NCBI RefSeq assembly: GCF_000720175.1
Contig: NZ_JOIX01000048.1
Span: forward strand, 1 to 54,561
Direction of reading: 5' to 3'
Length of the DNA stretch: 54,561 nucleotides
DNA from: Streptomyces sp. NRRL S-337
GTDB lineage: Bacteria; Actinomycetota; Actinomycetes; Streptomycetales; Streptomycetaceae
The first letter of the stretch is position 1, and every line of letters starts with the position of its first letter. Below the pieces are notes generated by a model that searched no databases, was not told the origin of the DNA, and worked only from the letters and a program-made list of their open reading frames with translations. Position numbers and translations under genes: made by a program. Shown here in pieces: positions 33,250-41,499 of this stretch.

Positions 33250-35715
33250 TCAGGACGGGCCCGGGTGCCCCCTCCGCCGGGCCAGATAGCGGGCGGTGCG
33301 GCTGCCCGGGGCGGCGGCGACCGCGGCGGGGGTGCCCTCGGCCACGATCCGGCCGCCGTCCGCGCCGCCGCCCGGACCGAGGTCGATGACGTGGTCGGCG
33401 CCGGCGACCACGCCCATGTCGTGCTCGACGACCACGACGGTGTGGCCGGCGTCGACCAGGCCGTGCAGTTGGCGCAGCAGCACCTCGGTGTCGGCGGGGT
33501 GCAGCCCGGTGGTGGGCTCGTCGAGCAGGTAGAGGGTGTGGCCGCGGCGGGTGCGCTGGAGTTCGGTGGCGAGTTTGATGCGCTGGGCCTCGCCGCCGGA
33601 CAGTTCGGTCGCGGGCTGGCCGAGCCGGAGGTAGCCGAGGCCGACGTCCTGGAGGGTGCGCAGGCTACGGGCGGCGGCCGGGACGTCGGCGAGGAAGTCC
33701 GCGGCGGAGTCCACGGTCATGTCGAGGACGTCCGCGATCGTCCGGTTCCGGTAGGTGATCCGGAGGGTCTCGGGGTGGTAGCGGGCGCCGTGGCAGGCGG
33801 TGCACGGCGCGTACGTGCCGGGGAGGAAGAGGAGTTCCACGGCGACGAAGCCCTCGCCCTGGCAGGTCTCGCAGCGGCCGGCGGCGACGTTGAAGGAGAA
33901 CCGTCCGGCGGTGTAGCCGCGGGCCCGGGCCTCGTCGGTGGCGGCGAAGACCTTCCGCACCGCGTCGAACAGCCCGGTGTAGGTGGCGAGGTTGGAGCGC
34001 GGGGTGCGGCCGATCGGCTTCTGGTCGACGCGGACCAGCCGGTCGATCGCCGCGAGGCCGTCGGCGCCGGCGAGCCGGGCGCGGGCCATCGGCCCGGCCT
34101 CCGTCCCGGCCTCGCTGCCGTCCTCGGCCGCGTCGGGCCGGCCGGCGCCGAGGTGGTCCCGTACGGTCTCCGCGAGGACCTGGGTGACCAGCGTCGATTT
34201 GCCCGATCCGGAGACGCCGGTGACGGCCGTGAAGACGCCGAGCGGGAAGGCCGCGTCCAGTCCGCGCAGATTGTGCAGGGTGACGCCGCGCAGGGTCAGC
34301 GTCCCGGAGGGGGTGCGCGGGGTGCGCTGTGGGGGCGGTTCGGTGGCGAAGAGGTAGCGGCGGGTGGCGGAGGCCGCGGCGTCGGCGAGGGCGGCGACCG
34401 GGCCGCTGTGCAGGACCTGGCCGCCGTGTTCCCCGGCGCGCGGCCCGATGTCCACGATCCAGTCGGCGTGCCGCACCACGTCCATGTCGTGCTCGACCAC
34501 GAACAGCGTGTTCCCGGCGTCCTTGAGCCGGCCGAGGACGGTGAGCAGGGCCTCGGTGTCGGCCGGGTGGAGCCCGGCGGACGGCTCGTCGAGGACGTAC
34601 ACGACACCGAACAGGCCGGAGCGCAGCTGGGTGGCGAGCCGCAGCCGCTGGAGCTCGCCCGCGGACAGGGTGGGTGCGGGCCGGTCCATGCTGAGGTAGC
34701 CGAGGCCGAGTTCGGTGAGGACCTCGATGCGGGCCACGAGGTCGCGGGCGAGCGCCGGGGCGACCTCGTCGTCGGTGCGGGCGGCGGTGGGGCGGAGCAG
34801 GTCGGCGAGGGCACCGAGCGGTAGGCCGGCGAGGGTGGCGATGTCCCGGCCCTCGAAGGTGACGGCGAGCGCCTCGGGGCGCAGCCGTCGTCCGGCGCAC
34901 CGCGGGCAGGGCTCGGCGACCATGAAGCCCTGGACGCGCCGCCTGAGCGTCTCGCTCTTGGAGTCGGCGAAGGTGTGCAGGACGTAGCGGCGGGCGCTCA
35001 TGTACGTGCCCTGGTAGGGGCGCTGGATGCGGCCGGCCTCGCGGACCGGGTGGACGGTGACGACGGGCTGTTCGTCGGTGAAGAGGATCCAGTCGCGGTC
35101 GGCCTGTGGGAGTTCGCGCCAGGGCCGGTCGATGTCGTGGCCGAGGGCGGCGAGGATGTCGCGGAGGTTCTTGCCCTGCCATGCGCCGGGCCAGGCGGCG
35201 ATGGCGCCCTCGCGGACGGACAGTGCGGGGTCGGGCACCAGGGACTGTTCGGTGTCCCGGTGGACGGTGCCCAGGCCGTGGCATTCGGGGCAGGCGCCGG
35301 CCGCGGTGTTGGGCGAGAAGGCGTCGGAGTCCAGCCGTTCGGTCGTGCCCTCCGGGTAGTCGCCGGCGCGGGAGAAGAGCATCCGCAGGGTGTTGGAGAG
35401 GGTGGTGACGGTGCCGACGGAGGAGCGGGAGGTGGGCGCGGAGCGCCGCTGTTGCAGTGCGACGGCCGGCGGCAGTCCGGTGATGTCCTCGACCTTGGGC
35501 GCGCCGACCTGGTGGATCAGCCGCCGGGCGTAAGGGGCCACCGACTCGAAGTAGCGGCGCTGGGCCTCGGCGTAGAGAGTGCCGAAGGCGAGCGAGGACT
35601 TGCCCGATCCGGACACCCCGGTGAACGCGACCAGCGCGTCCCTCGGGATGTCCACGTCGATGGTGCGGAGGTTGTGCTCACGGGCGCCGCGCACCCGTAC
35701 GTACGAGTCGGCCAT
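33250..35715 (-). CDS. UvrA-like ABC ATPase (UvrA2/DrrC-type)
   Basis: 821 residues with two ABC ATPase modules: Walker A GVSGSGKSSLAFGTLY near residue 33 and GVSGSGKSTLVTQVL in the second half, signatures LSAGELQRLRLA and LSGGEAQRIKLA, and Walker B lines YVLDEPSAGLHP and YLLDEPTTGLHP. Zinc-finger cysteines appear as CPECHGLG, CPRCAG and CETCQGEGF...CTACHG. It is shorter than housekeeping UvrA (about 950), fitting the UvrA2 subclass that lacks part of the UvrB-binding region and includes resistance proteins for DNA-binding antibiotics. It lies 41 bp downstream of the P450 reductase on the same strand. Confidence 0.92.
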   Translation of the reverse strand: MADSYVRVRGAREHNLRTIDVDIPRDALVAFTGVSGSGKSSLAFGTLYAEAQRRYFESVAPYARRLIHQVGAPKVEDITGLPPAVALQQRRSAPTSRSSVGTVTTLSNTLRMLFSRAGDYPEGTTERLDSDAFSPNTAAGACPECHGLGTVHRDTEQSLVPDPALSVREGAIAAWPGAWQGKNLRDILAALGHDIDRPWRELPQADRDWILFTDEQPVVTVHPVREAGRIQRPYQGTYMSARRYVLHTFADSKSETLRRRVQGFMVAEPCPRCAGRRLRPEALAVTFEGRDIATLAGLPLGALADLLRPTAARTDDEVAPALARDLVARIEVLTELGLGYLSMDRPAPTLSAGELQRLRLATQLRSGLFGVVYVLDEPSAGLHPADTEALLTVLGRLKDAGNTLFVVEHDMDVVRHADWIVDIGPRAGEHGGQVLHSGPVAALADAAASATRRYLFATEPPPQRTPRTPSGTLTLRGVTLHNLRGLDAAFPLGVFTAVTGVSGSGKSTLVTQVLAETVRDHLGAGRPDAAEDGSEAGTEAGPMARARLAGADGLAAIDRLVRVDQKPIGRTPRSNLATYTGLFDAVRKVFAATDEARARGYTAGRFSFNVAAGRCETCQGEGFVAVELLFLPGTYAPCTACHGARYHPETLRITYRNRTIADVLDMTVDSAADFLADVPAAARSLRTLQDVGLGYLRLGQPATELSGGEAQRIKLATELQRTRRGHTLYLLDEPTTGLHPADTEVLLRQLHGLVDAGHTVVVVEHDMGVVAGADHVIDLGPGGGADGGRIVAEGTPAAVAAAPGSRTARYLARRRGHPGPS

Positions 35716-35756
35716 CCGTCCATGATCGGGCACGGTCCACGGTGCTCGGCGACGCG

Positions 35757-37037
35757 TCAGCCGGTGGCCGTCGCGGTGTCGATGCGTGTCAGGGCCTCGT
35801 CCCAGGGCAGCGGGGTGGCGACGACGGCCCGCAGGGCCCGGATCTGGCGCGGCGGCAGCCCGGCGGCGAGCACGGCGACCGCGCGGCCCTCCCGGCCGTA
35901 GAGCGCGAGGACCCGGCGTCCGGCCCGGTCGAGCACCGGGGTTTCGACCCGGTCGGCCCCCGCGGTCGGCCCGTAGGCCTGGATCTTCAGGTCGTACTGG
36001 TCCGACCAGAAGTACGGGACCGGGGCGAACGGGCGGCGTTCCTGGGCGTCTGCGCCGTCCGCGGCCAGTTCGGCGAGCAGGTTGCGGGCGGCGGCCATGC
36101 CCTGTTCGGTGGCGTTCATCCGGTGCTCGATGCGCAGCGGCCGGCCGTGCACCGGGTGCTCCCAGCGGGCCACGTCGCCGGCGGCGTAGATGCCGGGGGC
36201 GGCGGCGCAGTACGCGTCGCAGCGCAGCCCGTCGGTGGTGTCCAGGGCCGGGTCGTCGCCCAGCCAGCCGACGGCGGGGGTGGACCCGATGGCGAGCAGC
36301 ACGGTGTCGGCGGGCAGCCGGGCATCTCCCTCTCCCCTTCCTCCGGTGGCTACGCCCCCATGTGCCAGCCGGACGGCAGTGACCGCATCCCCGTCGGTGT
36401 CGAAGCCGTCCACCGTGCCGGTGCGCAGGGTGACGCCGCGGGCCCGGTGCTCCTCGGCGAGCAGTTCCCCGACCGCGGTGCCGACGGCGGCGGCCATGGG
36501 GACCGGGTCGTGGCCGACGAGGGTCACCTCGTGCCCCAACTCGCGTGCCACCGCGGCCGCTTCGCATCCCAGCACCCCGTTGCCGACGATCACCAGGCGG
36601 CGGGCATCACCGGCGAGCCGGCCGCGCAGGGCCAGGGCGTCGTCGAGGGTGCGCAGGGTGTGTACGCCGGTGAGCGCGTCGGCGCCGGGCAGCGTACGGG
36701 CCGCGACCCCGGTGGCGATGATCACGCCGGCGCAGTCGAGCCGTTCGCCGGTGTCCAGTGTGAGGGCGCGGGCGGCCACCTCGAGGCCGGTGGCCCGGGT
36801 GCCGAGCCGCAGGTCGAGGCCGAGCGGGTCGAGCTGTTCCTTCGTGCGCAGCAGCAGCCGCTCCGGCTCCCAAGTGCCGTGCAGCAGTTGTTTGGACAAC
36901 GGCGGCCGGTCGTACGGGAGATGGGGCTCGTCGCCGATGAGGGTGAGCGGGCCGGTCCAGCCGGAGCGGCGCAGCGCCTCGGCCGCGGCGAGGCCGGCCG
37001 CACAGGCGCCGACGACGGCTATCGGGCGGGGGGTCAC
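35757..37037 (-). CDS. FAD-dependent ferredoxin reductase for the P450
   Basis: 426 residues of the class I ferredoxin reductase family. N-terminal FAD motif VVGACAAGLAAAEALRRSGWTGPLTLIGDE; the DRPPLSKQLL segment is typical of this family. NAD(P)H motif IVGNGVLGCEAAAVARELG and FAD motif GIYAAGDVARW follow. It passes electrons from NAD(P)H to the ferredoxin encoded just upstream. The GTG start at 37037 overlaps the ferredoxin stop (GTGA), so their synthesis is coupled. Confidence 0.93.
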   Translation of the reverse strand: MTPRPIAVVGACAAGLAAAEALRRSGWTGPLTLIGDEPHLPYDRPPLSKQLLHGTWEPERLLLRTKEQLDPLGLDLRLGTRATGLEVAARALTLDTGERLDCAGVIIATGVAARTLPGADALTGVHTLRTLDDALALRGRLAGDARRLVIVGNGVLGCEAAAVARELGHEVTLVGHDPVPMAAAVGTAVGELLAEEHRARGVTLRTGTVDGFDTDGDAVTAVRLAHGGVATGGRGEGDARLPADTVLLAIGSTPAVGWLGDDPALDTTDGLRCDAYCAAAPGIYAAGDVARWEHPVHGRPLRIEHRMNATEQGMAAARNLLAELAADGADAQERRPFAPVPYFWSDQYDLKIQAYGPTAGADRVETPVLDRAGRRVLALYGREGRAVAVLAAGLPPRQIRALRAVVATPLPWDEALTRIDTATATG

Positions 37038-37228
37038 GCCTGGACCTCGATGACGGCGGCCGGGCAGATGGCGGCGGCCTCGCGGACCGCGTCGTGCTGG
37101 TCGGCCGGCGGTTCGGCGTCGAGCAGCACCACGACGCCGTCCTCGTCACGCTGGTCGAAGACCTCGGGGGCGATCAGTACGCACTGGCCGGCGGCGCAGC
37201 ACTTGTCGGCGTCGAGGGTGATCTTCAT
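37034..37228 (-). CDS. 3Fe-4S ferredoxin for the P450
   Basis: 64 residues. Cys10 and Cys16 (KCCAAGQC) with Cys55-Pro56 (AICPAAVI) give the C-x5-C...C-P pattern of 3Fe-4S P450 ferredoxins; Cys11 is additional. GGAG spaced 8 bp before the ATG at 37228. It carries single electrons from the reductase to the P450 encoded immediately upstream. Confidence 0.94.
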   Translation of the reverse strand: MKITLDADKCCAAGQCVLIAPEVFDQRDEDGVVVLLDAEPPADQHDAVREAAAICPAAVIEVQA

Positions 37229-37279
37229 GGTGATTCTCCGTGGTGAGGGGTGAGTTGCGGGACGGAACGGATCGCCGGT

Positions 37280-38500
37280 CTACCAGGTGACGGGCAGGGC
37301 GTGACAGCCGTAGATCGACATGTCGGTACGGAACGGGATCTCCTCGACCGGTACCGCGGGCCGCATCGCCGGGAAACGGCGCAGCAACGTGCCGAGGACG
37401 ACCTGGAGTTCGACCCGGGCCAGGGCCTGGCCGAGGCACTGGTGGATGCCGTACCCGAAGGCGACGTGGTGCTGGGCGTTGGGACGGGCGATGTCGAGCC
37501 GGTCGGGTGCGGGGAAGACGGTCTCGTCGCGGTTGCCGGAGGGGACGGCCACCACGACCCCCTCGCCGGCCCGGATGAGGTGCCCGTCGATCTCGACGTC
37601 CTCGGTGGCGACCCGGCGGGGGCCGTTGCGGATGATGCTGTGGAACCGCAGCAGTTCCTCGACGGCACCGCGGATCAGGGCGGGGTCCTGCCGCAGCCGC
37701 TCGGCGGTCTCCGGGTCGCGCATCAGGGTCAGCGCGCTCAGCCCGATCATGTTGGCGGTGGTCTCGTGCCCGGCGATCAGGAGCAGGGCGGCGAAGGCGG
37801 CGACCTCGTCGTGGGTGATCTCGCCGGTCCGCTGCTGCTCGACGATCAGCCGGCCCAGGATGTCGTCGCCCGGGTCGGCCTCCTTGGCGGTGACCAACCG
37901 GTCGAGGTAGTCGCGCAGTTCACTCCGGGCGGCCTCGCGTTCGTCGTCGGTGACGGTGCGGGAGAGCAGGGTGCCGGTGAGCCGCTGGAAGATCTCGTGG
38001 TCGCCGTAGGGCACGCCCAGCAGCAGGCTGATGACGAGGGACGGGACCGGCAGCGCCAGCGCCTCGACCAGGTCCACGCCGCCCTCCTCGCGCCCCTCGG
38101 CGCGCTCCATCGCGTCGCAGAGTTCGTCGGTGAGGCGCTGGATCTCCGGGCGCAGCGCCTCGACCCGCTTGACCATGAACTCGCGGGTCACCATGCGCCG
38201 CAGCCGGGTGTGCTCCGGCGGGTCCATGCGGATGAAGCCGCGGTTCTGCGTGCTGCCGCCGCCGGTCATCCCGCTCCGCGGGTAGCCGTGCACGGTGGTG
38301 TCGGAGCTGAAGCGGAGGTCACCGAGGACGGCCCGGATGTCGGCGTAACGCGTCACGAGCCAGGCCCAACTGCCGTCCGGCAGACCGACCTTGGAGATCG
38401 GCCGGGTGGTACGCAGGACGCCGTACTCGGCCGGCGGATCGAAGGGGCAGCCGCTCGGGGGCTCGGCGGGCAGCGGCGCCGGGGCGGTGGACAGTGTCAT
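37280..38500 (-). CDS. Cytochrome P450 (CYP105-like)
   Basis: 406 residues. Conserved N-terminal PFDPPAEYGVLR, I-helix LLIAGHETTANMIGLSAL, and haem motif FGYGIHQCLGQALARVEL with ligand Cys355 are all present. The TRDFRFSSD-like segment and RMDPPEHTRLRRMV fit the CYP105 group of drug- or antibiotic-modifying P450s. I start at ATG 38500 because the AAGGAG at about 38510-38515 sits 9 bp upstream; ATGs at 38509 and 38518 overlap that site. A TetR operator lies upstream and the ferredoxin and reductase follow directly. Confidence 0.94.
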   Translation of the reverse strand: MTLSTAPAPLPAEPPSGCPFDPPAEYGVLRTTRPISKVGLPDGSWAWLVTRYADIRAVLGDLRFSSDTTVHGYPRSGMTGGGSTQNRGFIRMDPPEHTRLRRMVTREFMVKRVEALRPEIQRLTDELCDAMERAEGREEGGVDLVEALALPVPSLVISLLLGVPYGDHEIFQRLTGTLLSRTVTDDEREAARSELRDYLDRLVTAKEADPGDDILGRLIVEQQRTGEITHDEVAAFAALLLIAGHETTANMIGLSALTLMRDPETAERLRQDPALIRGAVEELLRFHSIIRNGPRRVATEDVEIDGHLIRAGEGVVVAVPSGNRDETVFPAPDRLDIARPNAQHHVAFGYGIHQCLGQALARVELQVVLGTLLRRFPAMRPAVPVEEIPFRTDMSIYGCHALPVTW

Positions 38501-38587
38501 TGCGCTCATCTCCTTCATCGTGCGTGTGCGCGCACGCCGGCAGGGGCCGGGCGCCACGATCCGCACGCTCGCCTAACGACTGTAAAC

Positions 38588-38610
38588 TTACATGTGTACT
38601 ACACGGGTAA
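38588..38610. promoter_or_regulatory. 23-bp TetR-type operator upstream of the P450
   Basis: Arms TTACATGTGTA and TACACGGGTAA flank a central C, matching at 9 of 11 pairs; the inner GTGTA-C-TACAC is perfect. A second inverted pair, TGTAA-AC-TTACA (38581-38592), overlaps its left end. It is 88 bp upstream of the P450 start and downstream of the TetR gene. Confidence 0.75.
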
Positions 38611-38721
38611 ACGCGTCGGGGGTGGCGTGGAGGGAAGGCATGACAGTGCCTCAAACGAAAGACAGCCGCAGGGAGAAGCCGGTGCGGCCGGTACGTACGG
38701 ACGCTCCGGACGTGTGTGCGC

Positions 38722-39342
38722 TCAGCGCTCCAGCAACAACTGCAGCATCTCGTCGACGAAGCGGTCCAGCCGGCGGGTGTCCTTGCGGCTCGGCATGACC
38801 TGCCAGAGCATCACCCGGCCGTGCACCGCCGACCACAGCACGTACGGCGCCTCGGAGCGCGCGCCCCGCACCCGCCAGCCGGCGCCCTCGCAGGCGGTCA
38901 GCGCCCGCTGCCAGCTGCGCACCAGCAGCCCGGCGGGGTGGCCGGCCAGCCGCTCGGGGCCGACCGGGGTCTGCCGGGTCTCGTACAGCAGGCGGTAGGT
39001 GGCCGGGTGGGCGACGGCGTAACGGCAGTAGGCCCGCAGCTGGGCGCGCAGCCGCGCCACCGGGTCGTCCGCGGCGGCCCGTGCGGCGGCCTCGGCCATC
39101 GCCGCCGCCAGCCGCTCGTAGCTGACCTCCAGGGTCGCCCAGACCAGCTCGGTCTTGTCGGAGAAGTGCCGGTAGATGCTCGGGGCGGCGACGCCGGCCT
39201 CCCGGGCGACCGCCCGCAGCGACAGCGCGTCCTCGCTGCCGACCTCCTCCAGGAGCCGCTCGGTGGCCCGCAGCAGTTCCTCCCGCAGACGCTCGCCCTG
39301 CCCGCGGGGGTTACGGGCCCGGACGCCCGCACTCTCGCTCAC
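38722..39342 (-). CDS. TetR-family regulator
   Basis: 206 residues. N-terminal helix-turn-helix SLRAVAREAGVAAPSIYRHFSDKTELVWATLE is the classic TetR DNA-binding domain, with recognition-helix PSIYRHF. The remainder is a helical ligand domain. The GTG start at 39342 follows GGAGGG with tight spacing. It lies just upstream of the P450 and is the obvious candidate for the operator at 38588-38610. The ligand may be a P450 substrate. Confidence 0.92.
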   Translation of the reverse strand: MSESAGVRARNPRGQGERLREELLRATERLLEEVGSEDALSLRAVAREAGVAAPSIYRHFSDKTELVWATLEVSYERLAAAMAEAAARAAADDPVARLRAQLRAYCRYAVAHPATYRLLYETRQTPVGPERLAGHPAGLLVRSWQRALTACEGAGWRVRGARSEAPYVLWSAVHGRVMLWQVMPSRKDTRRLDRFVDEMLQLLLER

Positions 39343-39413
39343 TGCCCTCCGGTCCCTTCCCTGCGCCTGCCGACGGATAGGCGACCAGGGTTTCACACCG
39401 GGGCAGGGCGGCC

Positions 39414-40631
39414 TCACCGCCCCATCGTCAGCCCGTCCTCCGCGGCGCCCCGGCTCAGCACCGCCGCGCCGATCCGGTCCCGGACGTCGCGGTGCGCGCC
39501 GGTCCGGGCGAGGTTCCGCACCCGCACCCGCGTGCCCTGCTCGGCGAGCTGCGGGACGTAGGCGGCCTCGGTGACCCGCCAGCGCCCGCCAGGCCGCTCG
39601 GGCGGCGCGAACCGGAAGCGGGCCAGGGTGCCCCAGTTCCCGCGCGGCTGCCTCATCGCACCGGAGACCTGGTCGCCGAGTCCGTAGACGACCCAGGTGC
39701 CGTTGACCTTCTCGTACGGCTGCGGGGTGTGCGCGTGGGTGCCGACGATCAGGTCGACGTCGGGACGGCCGTCGGTCTCGGCGGCGGTGAGCGCCCGGGC
39801 CAGGGCGAGCTGCTCCTCGTCCGGGGCGGTCCGGTACTCGGTGCCCCAGGCGGGACTGACCACCACGACGTCCGCGCCGGCCCGGCGGGCCGCCCGGGCA
39901 TCCTCGATGATCTTCTCCTCGTCGAGCAGGTTCACCGCCCAGGACGCGTCGTCCGGCGGCCCGCCGCCCTCGATGCCGTCGGTGTACGACAGATGGGCGA
40001 CCCGCGCCCCGCCGGGGGCCCGGAGCAGCGCCGGGTGGGCGGCCTCGGCCTCGTCCCGGGCCGCCCCGGAATGCCGCAGCCCGACCGTGTCCAGCGCGTC
40101 GAGGGTTCGGCGGATGCCTGGAAGCCCCTGGTCGAGGACGTGATGCGACGCGGTCCCGCAGGAGTCGTAACCGACCGCCTTGAGCGCGGTGGCGATCTGC
40201 GGCGGCGACTGGAGGAGCGGGTACCCGGTGAACGGCCCGTCGAGCGGGCCGAGCGGCGCGTCCAGGTGACACAGCGCCACACCCGCCCCGGAGACGACCG
40301 GCGCCACCCCCTTGAGCATCGGCCGGAAGTCGTAGCCGTAGCCATCGAGGGGCGCGTCGTCCTGCGCGGTGTCGAGCACTTCGGGGTGGGTCGGGATCAC
40401 GTCCCCCGCGGCGACGAGCGTGAACGGCCGCCGGGCCACGGGCTCGGCAACCGGCGCCCGCCCGTGCGCAGGCGGACGGACTTCCGCGCCCGTCCGCGAT
40501 CCCGAGCCCGACGCCTCCGCGCCGGCCCTGGGCCCCGTCACCGGGCGCCCACCCCCACACCCTGCGGCCACCGCCACGGCCAGCACGCCGGCCATCCATC
40601 GTCGGCCGACTACCCCATACCTCCTATACAT
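39414..40631 (-). CDS. CapA-family lipoprotein (metallophosphatase-like)
   Basis: 405 residues. A basic n-region and hydrophobic stretch lead to a lipobox (VAAGC near residue 24), so the mature protein is probably a membrane lipoprotein. The body is a CapA/PGA_cap domain: TLVAAGDVIPTHPE, ALCHLDAPLGP, GTASHHVLDQG, VVSPAWGTEYRTAP and VGTHAHTPQPYEKVNGTWVVYGLGD. The family is linked to poly-gamma-glutamate capsule but is widespread with unclear function. ATG 40631 and ATG 40637 are both possible starts; an AGGAGG inside the first codons also leaves ATG at about 40589 open. Its upstream region is occupied by the long inverted repeat. Confidence 0.88.
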   Translation of the reverse strand: MYRRYGVVGRRWMAGVLAVAVAAGCGGGRPVTGPRAGAEASGSGSRTGAEVRPPAHGRAPVAEPVARRPFTLVAAGDVIPTHPEVLDTAQDDAPLDGYGYDFRPMLKGVAPVVSGAGVALCHLDAPLGPLDGPFTGYPLLQSPPQIATALKAVGYDSCGTASHHVLDQGLPGIRRTLDALDTVGLRHSGAARDEAEAAHPALLRAPGGARVAHLSYTDGIEGGGPPDDASWAVNLLDEEKIIEDARAARRAGADVVVVSPAWGTEYRTAPDEEQLALARALTAAETDGRPDVDLIVGTHAHTPQPYEKVNGTWVVYGLGDQVSGAMRQPRGNWGTLARFRFAPPERPGGRWRVTEAAYVPQLAEQGTRVRVRNLARTGAHRDVRDRIGAAVLSRGAAEDGLTMGR

Positions 40632-41063
40632 GCCCATACCCGACAGATATCACGCGTTGCGCTGCGCTTTGCGGTACCTCCCACGTACCTGGCCGTCCCG
40701 CCGTCGGGGTTGCTCGCCATTGCGCGCTTTGCGGCGCCCCGCACGTAGCTGGCCGTCCCGCCGTCGGGGTTGCTCGCCGTTTGCGCTTTGCGGCGCCCCG
40801 CACGTAGCTGTCTGCGGCGCCGCGGGGCGTCTCGCCGTTGCGCGCTTTGCGGCGCCTCCCAGGTACCTGTCTGCGGCGCCGCGGGGCGTCTCGCCGTTGC
40901 GCCTGGCGGCGGGCGTGGTGTTTTTGGGTGCGGTGACAGCCCTACAGACTTCGTCCTCCGGTCTGTCCCCTCCCGTTGGTGGGCGGGGTGGGGGGCCGGT
41001 GGGGGTGGGCGTCGTCGCCCTGGCTGCACCTCGGTGTACCTCGCGTCGTGGGAGGGGGGTGTC

Positions 41064-41148
41064 GGGAATACCCTCCCCGTCCGTCGAGTTGAGGTCTGCA
41101 AGGGGCGCTCGCGACCCTTACGGGTTCTGTTCGACCATCCCGTAGGGG
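41064..41148. repeat. Central module recurring at 5224-5308
   Basis: From GGGAATACCC (41064) to CTGTTCGACCA (ends 41137) the spacing is identical to 5224-5297. It ends in the hairpin ACCCTTACGGG / CCCGTAGGGGT (10 of 11 pairs). Confidence 0.7.
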
Positions 41149-41228
41149 TACGCAGGCCCCCTTGCATGCCTCAACGCCCACCCCCACGCACCGCATTCCC
41201 ACCCCCCGACGGGAGGGGACGGGCCGGA

Positions 41229-41278
41229 GGGGCCTTGTTCGTGGACGTAAAGCGCCAGCAGTCCACGAACAAGGCCCC
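41229..41278. repeat. 18-bp perfect hairpin inside the inverted repeat
   Basis: GGGGCCTTGTTCGTGGAC (41229-41246) is the exact inverse of 41261-41278, with a 14-nt loop. It interrupts the right half of the larger inverted repeat and has no partner in the left half. Confidence 0.85.
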
Positions 41279-41499
41279 GGAGGCCCGTCACCGCACCCAA
41301 CACCCACCCAGCCCGCCGCAGGCGCAACGGCGACCAAGCCCCGCGGCGCCGCAGACAGCCACGTGCGGGGCGCCGCAAAGCGCGCAACGGCGACCAACAC
41401 CCGCGGCGGGACAGACAGCCACGTGCGGCGCGCCGCCAAGCGCAGCGCAACGGCGGGACAGCCAGGTACGTGGGAAGAAGGCCAAGCGCAGCGGACGGC

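Larger units (their letters stand above)
40664..41494. repeat. Long nested inverted repeat with ~59-bp unit arrays and a branched centre
   Basis: Four tandem units of 60, 59, 59 and 59 bp start at 40664, 40724, 40783 and 40842 (core GCGCTTTGCGGCGCC...CTGCGGCGCCGCGGGG). Three units in opposite orientation lie at 41324-41383, 41384-41446 and 41447-41494. Pairing is nested: unit 1 matches the last, 2 the middle, 3 the first. Inside are further arms: 40924-40937 with 41287-41300 (14/14), 40955-40976 with 41209-41230 (20/22) and 40999-41012 with 41174-41187 (14/14). The centre has hairpins 41050-41077, 41090-41173 and 41115-41148. It fills the whole gap between two genes and has no supportable ORF. 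Confidence 0.85.

Noticed and set aside
36100..37000. Several 60-290 codon frames opposite the ferredoxin reductase
   Set aside because: They are antisense shadows with Arg/Pro/Ser-rich translation; the reductase frame carries all FAD and NAD motifs.
40610..41167. 185-codon minus-strand frame across the repeat, with 20-residue periodic peptides such as SNPDGGTA
   Set aside because: Open only because of GC-rich repeats; two of the unit lengths are 59 bp so periodicity breaks frame, there is no good ribosome site, and the inverted structure explains the pattern better.
41261..41278. The 18-bp hairpin arms as a phage attachment site
   Set aside because: No integrase, tRNA or direct-repeat partner is nearby; an inverted pair with a 14-nt loop fits a hairpin instead.
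40664..41494. CRISPR array
   Set aside because: The ~59-bp units are directly adjacent with no spacers, are long, GC-rich and diverged, and occur in both orientations. No cas genes are present.
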